A stretch of DNA of 64,000 nt from Salivita marina (lineage in GTDB: Bacteria > Pseudomonadota > Gammaproteobacteria > Pseudomonadales > Azotimanducaceae): positions 868,001 to 932,000 of the forward strand of contig JAYQNS010000002.1 in the NCBI GenBank assembly GCA_038144425.1. The letters run 5' to 3'. Of the stretch, positions 60,786 through 64,000 are shown piece by piece. The position numbers were made by a program, and so were the translations under genes. Within the stretch, counting starts at the first letter, position 1. Each line of letters opens with the position of its first letter. The notes beneath the pieces are model-generated. The model was not told the origin of the DNA. It saw only the letters and a list, made by a program, of their open reading frames with translations, and searched no databases.

Positions 60786-61985
60786 ATGGCGGATACTCCG
60801 GACGTCCTCGTGGTGGGCGGCGGCGCGAGCGGCCTGCTGTGCGCAATCAGTGCAGCCTACCGGGGGCTCTCCGTACGCGTGCTGGAGATGGGCCCTAAGG
60901 TAGGGCTGAAGATCCTCGTCTCCGGGGGCGGACGCTGCAACTTCACCAATCGACGGGTAGACCCCCGGGAACACTTTCTGTCCGAGAACGCCCACTTTTG
61001 TATTTCCGCCCTAAAGCGCTTCACGCCAGAAGACTTCATCGAGATGGTGGAGAGCGCCGGCATTGCCTATCACGAGAAGACGTTAGGCCAGCTGTTTTGT
61101 GATCACAGCGCTAAGGACATCGTGGCTATGCTCCTCGCCCACTGCGACGCCGGTGGGGTGGATATTCGCCTGCGGCAGAAGGCCACGGCGATCCATCCCT
61201 TACCCGAGGAGGGCTATCGGGTTGAAACCGTTGGCGGCACCTTTTCAGCACCGCAGGTGGTGCTGGCCACGGGGGGTCTTTCCTTACCAAAGATCGCCAG
61301 CGATCTGGCTCTGCGGGAGGCCGAGCGCTATGGCCTTGGGCGGGTGGCGCCGCGAGCCGGCCTCGTTCCGCTGACCTGGCGCAGTGTCGACAAACCGCGC
61401 TTTGAACCCCTCGCGGGGATTGCGGTGGATGCCCTCGTGTCTGCGGGCGGGGCGTCCTTTCGGGAGAATCTTCTGTTCACCCATCGTGGGCTGAGCGGCC
61501 CGGCGGTGCTTCAGGTGTCCTCTTACTGGCGGGAGGGGGAGGCCGTGGAGATTAATCTGCTTCCGGATTTTGAGGCCCTGGGCTGGCTCAAGGATGGGCA
61601 ACAGCACTTCCCTCGGCAGCAGCTGTCGACCCTATTGAAAAGTGCCCTGCCAGCCCGTCTCGTGGACGTGCTGGTCATGACGGACTTTACCGATGCGCAA
61701 TTGGCCAACATTTCTGATGAGACGCTAGAGCGCCTGGCCGAGTTCCTCGGCGCCTGGCGCGTCTACCCCAATGGCACGGAGGGCTACCGCACGGCGGAGG
61801 TCACCCTCGGAGGCGTCGCCACGGAGGAGGTCTCTTCCAAAACCTTCGAGACCAAAAAGTTTCCTGGCCTCTATCTTATCGGCGAAGCCCTCGACGTCAC
61901 CGGCTGGCTCGGGGGCTACAACTTCCAGTGGGCCTGGGCCTCGGGCTGGTGCTGTGGCCAGCATTTGCGCCCCCATACCCCCTAG
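60786..61985 (+). CDS. HI0933/YhiN-family flavoprotein
   Basis: 399-residue FAD/NAD(P)-binding oxidoreductase. N-terminal Rossmann motif LVVGGGASGLLCAISAAYRG, then KVGLKILVSGGGRCNFTN, the family signature; VVLATGGLSLP and the C-terminal VTLGGVATEEVSSKTFETKKFPGLYLIGEALDVTG with GGYNFQWAWASG. The HI0933 group is found widely but its reaction is unsettled; names such as aminoacetone oxidase are transferred. ATG 60786, divergent from DUF885 by 115 bases. Convergent with MFS, four-base overlap. Confidence 0.9.
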   Translation: MADTPDVLVVGGGASGLLCAISAAYRGLSVRVLEMGPKVGLKILVSGGGRCNFTNRRVDPREHFLSENAHFCISALKRFTPEDFIEMVESAGIAYHEKTLGQLFCDHSAKDIVAMLLAHCDAGGVDIRLRQKATAIHPLPEEGYRVETVGGTFSAPQVVLATGGLSLPKIASDLALREAERYGLGRVAPRAGLVPLTWRSVDKPRFEPLAGIAVDALVSAGGASFRENLLFTHRGLSGPAVLQVSSYWREGEAVEINLLPDFEALGWLKDGQQHFPRQQLSTLLKSALPARLVDVLVMTDFTDAQLANISDETLERLAEFLGAWRVYPNGTEGYRTAEVTLGGVATEEVSSKTFETKKFPGLYLIGEALDVTGWLGGYNFQWAWASGWCCGQHLRPHTP

Positions 61986-63268
61986 GCGGGGGCCCGAGCC
62001 AGATCCTGTCGGACGTGTTTGGCAGCAATCAGGTAGTGCACCGTGCTCCAGACGGAGACTGCGGGAATCACGTACACCATGGCGTAGCGAATAGACTCGA
62101 GACCGAAATGAGGCTCGAGGAGGTCGCTCACCCAGCCTATGAAGAGGGGGCCGCCGCCGAGGCCGACAAGATTCAAAACGAAGAACAGAATCGCCGAGGA
62201 CAGGGCGCGCATGCGTAGGCCCACAAGGGAGTGGGTAACGGCGATGTTTGGCGCTAGGTAGGCGGCAAAGAAGATCGCCGGGACGAAGTTCAGTGCGAGG
62301 GCCAAATAAGTCTGGTCCGTGGTGTATATGAAAAGGGTGAAGGGGATGGTGACGATGGTCGTCGCCGCCGGTACCCATTGATACCAGCGTTGGTCCCGCA
62401 CGGCGAGCTTGTCCGAGAGGTAGCCTCCGAGGAAGGTCCCCGCGCCGCCGGATACGGACGCCAGGGCAAGCCAGGTTCCGAGCTCGCCGGTGCTGATCTC
62501 GTGGAGACGCAGGAACAGCGACGGCAAGAAGTTTCCCGCACCGTAGGTGATGAAGGCGTGAAGGCCGCAGGCAATGGAGAGATGGCGAAAGGAGGGCCTA
62601 GACCAGAGCAGGGCCAGGGTGTCCTTAAAGGGCGGCGGGGTCGCATCGCTTGATTGCTTGCCCTCGGCAAGCCCGCGTACGGGTTCGGCCACGACCAGGC
62701 GGAGGATGACGGCAAGGGCCACCCCAGGGAGGCCGACGACGATAAAGGCCGTGCGCCAGCCGTATAATTCGTTGATCCAGCCGCCAAGGAGAAACCCGAG
62801 AAGCACCCCAATGTTGATGCCCATGGAGTAGATGGCCAGGGCCGTGGCGCGCCGTTCGCCCTCAAATATATCGGAGATGATGGCGTGGGCTGGGGGGCTT
62901 CCCCCGGCTTCGCCCACGGCGACCCCAATGCGCGCGAGCAGGAGCTGGATATAGTTTTGAGCAAGACCGCTTACGGCTGTCATGCCGCTCCATACCGCCA
63001 GGGCCATGGCGACGATAGAGCGACGCGTCCCCTGGTCCGCAAGGCGGGCGATGGGAATGCCGAAGCTCACATAGAAAATAGCGAAGGAAAAGCCCGAGAG
63101 CAGGCCGAGCTGCTTGTCGGAGAGGCCCATCTCCAACTTGATCGATTCCTGAAGAATCACCAGCAGCTGCCGGTCTATAAAGTTAAAGGAATAGACCATG
63201 GTGAGGAGGGCAAGGACCCCCCAGCGGTAGGCCGGGCGCTCGTAAGCGCTGGGGCTAAAGATCGACAC
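61982..63268 (-). CDS. Spinster-type MFS transporter
   Basis: About 428 residues with 12 membrane helices: RWGVLALLTMVYSFNFIDRQLLVILQESI is the spinster-like first helix and motif, then LADQGTRRSIVAMALAVW the loop 2-3 (motif A) region and GVAVGEAGGSPPAHAII the antiporter-like motif. It probably exports or imports a lipid-like or organic acid. The start is uncertain: GTG 63268 gives the family-like N-terminus, while a TTG at 63337 would add 23 residues. A possible acid transporter for the surrounding catabolic genes. Confidence 0.88.
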   Translation of the reverse strand: MSIFSPSAYERPAYRWGVLALLTMVYSFNFIDRQLLVILQESIKLEMGLSDKQLGLLSGFSFAIFYVSFGIPIARLADQGTRRSIVAMALAVWSGMTAVSGLAQNYIQLLLARIGVAVGEAGGSPPAHAIISDIFEGERRATALAIYSMGINIGVLLGFLLGGWINELYGWRTAFIVVGLPGVALAVILRLVVAEPVRGLAEGKQSSDATPPPFKDTLALLWSRPSFRHLSIACGLHAFITYGAGNFLPSLFLRLHEISTGELGTWLALASVSGGAGTFLGGYLSDKLAVRDQRWYQWVPAATTIVTIPFTLFIYTTDQTYLALALNFVPAIFFAAYLAPNIAVTHSLVGLRMRALSSAILFFVLNLVGLGGGPLFIGWVSDLLEPHFGLESIRYAMVYVIPAVSVWSTVHYLIAAKHVRQDLARAPA

Positions 63269-63369
63269 GGCTATCGGTCTTGGGCGCTCTGTGCGTCCAG
63301 GGTTTTGCGGCGCAGGCGCCGCATGCCGCTGAGCCAACGATCGACGTCTTCCCCTTTGCGGCGCACGTA

Positions 63370-64000
63370 TTACCCTACTTCCGGATGGGGTAGCACGTAG
63401 AAGCGCTCTTCCCGCAAGGTATCGATGACCACCGCCGCAAGCTCATCCGCTTCGATGATGCCGTCCGTTTGCCCATCGCCTAGGCTCCGGGGAGCCATGG
63501 CCGTATTCACCCCCTGAGGGCAAAGCACGGAGACCTTGATACCTTCATCCCCGTGGGTCATGGCGATGAACTCCGCGAGCTTTACGGCGGCGGCCTTGCT
63601 CACCGTATAGGGGCCACTGCCGAGAGCGGCGAGGAGCCCGGCAGCGGAGGCCGTGTTCAATAGGTAGCCCTCGCCCCGCGCGATCATGCCCGGCAAGACG
63701 GCTCGAGCGGCGTAGAGATGGGCCATGACGTGGAGTTCCCACTGGGCTTGCCAGATCTCGTTGCTAGCCTCGAGTAGGGGACCATCGGCCCGGGCAGAGG
63801 CGCCGGCGTTGGAGCAGAAAAGGTCGATTGAGCCGTGGTCGGCGAGCACCTTCTCAACTAGGGCGTGCACCTGGGCTTCATCGGTGACATCGCAGGCATA
63901 GCCGTCGCAGCCGAGCTCCGCCGCCGCGGCTTTCACGGCGGCCTCGCTCAGATCCGCGAGCACCACTGCGCGCGCGCCCTCGGCCAGGAAAGCCTTGGCC
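63370..64000 (-). CDS. SDR-family oxidoreductase, N-terminus outside window (partial)
   Basis: C-terminal 209 residues of a short-chain dehydrogenase; the Rossmann glycine motif and start lie beyond base 64000. Visible from the cut: VVLADLSEAAVKAAAAELG (NAD specificity Asp), NAGASARADG (NNAG-type motif), the active-site Ser in LNTASAAGLL and Tyr/Lys in YTVSKAAAVKLAEF, and VLCPQGVNTAM. It would oxidise or reduce an alcohol or ketone with NAD(P). Same direction as the MFS gene 33 bases or more downstream. Confidence 0.88.
   Translation of the reverse strand, partial: AKAFLAEGARAVVLADLSEAAVKAAAAELGCDGYACDVTDEAQVHALVEKVLADHGSIDLFCSNAGASARADGPLLEASNEIWQAQWELHVMAHLYAARAVLPGMIARGEGYLLNTASAAGLLAALGSGPYTVSKAAAVKLAEFIAMTHGDEGIKVSVLCPQGVNTAMAPRSLGDGQTDGIIEADELAAVVIDTLREERFYVLPHPEVG

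Noticed and set aside
1..64000. tRNA, rRNA, CRISPR, insertion sequences or prophage
   Set aside because: No such structure, transposase, integrase or repeat array was recognised; this was by eye, so a small RNA gene could be missed.

Overview
The window is GC-rich, densely coded chromosomal DNA of a proteobacterium. The gene content (LysR, TetR and MFS families, two acyl-CoA ligases, YtcJ-type amidohydrolases, a DUF885 lipoprotein, IorAB-type molybdenum hydroxylase, PabBC fusion, UGSC selenoprotein) fits a heterotrophic gammaproteobacterium, perhaps marine. That placement is an inference without a marker gene. I saw no rRNA, tRNA, CRISPR array, insertion sequence or prophage, and no gene-free stretch longer than about 300 bases.

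Layout. 1-9 kb: LysR fragment, cysE, two NTF2-like proteins, a conserved 470-residue unknown, an acyl-CoA ligase, a TauD-type and a PhyH-type oxygenase. 8.5-11.8 kb: a coupled minus-strand operon of aminotransferase, gamma-glutamyltranspeptidase and GNAT acetyltransferase; the first is frameshifted and the second has an in-frame amber. 12-17 kb: Baeyer-Villiger monooxygenase, DUF1993 protein, fused pabB-pabC, sulfatase. 17-25.8 kb: amidohydrolase, enoyl-CoA hydratase, nitronate monooxygenase, a three-gene operon (IPNS-like oxygenase, DUF1254/1214, sulfatase) and a CmcJ-like oxygenase. 26-27 kb: O-acetylhomoserine sulfhydrylase.

27-41.7 kb looks like one accessory regulon. Four divergent intergenic regions carry the same dyad, TAATGC-N4-CATTA. 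They flank an amidase, a DUF1330 protein, an unknown anchored protein, a DUF4345-sulfatase operon, a haloalkane dehalogenase-like hydrolase, a second sulfatase, a GST/metallo-hydrolase/double-HCCA-isomerase/TetR operon and a GH3 beta-glucosidase. The TetR is the last gene of the operon behind the most perfect copy of the site, so it is the natural candidate for the regulator. The enzymes together suggest uptake and breakdown of sulfated, glycosylated or halogenated organic compounds; the substrate is not visible.

41.6-45 kb: a divergently transcribed TetR with its own palindrome, then a three-gene operon ending in a UGSC-family selenoprotein. Its UGA codon is followed by a hairpin that fits the bacterial SECIS rules. 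45-49.5 kb: a secreted double-domain protein, cupin, frameshifted LysR, secreted beta-rich protein and acyl-CoA ligase. 49.6-64 kb: IorAB, amidohydrolase plus APC permease, PhyH oxygenase, DUF3147, VOC protein, enoyl-CoA hydratase, FlaR-like P-loop protein, DUF885, HI0933 flavoprotein, MFS transporter and an SDR fragment.

Six genes carry seven single-base indels, all best placed in short G or C runs, and each reads through cleanly when one base is restored. I read most of these as assembly or sequencing errors rather than decay, so I annotate these genes full length. The ggt amber is a substitution and is treated separately.
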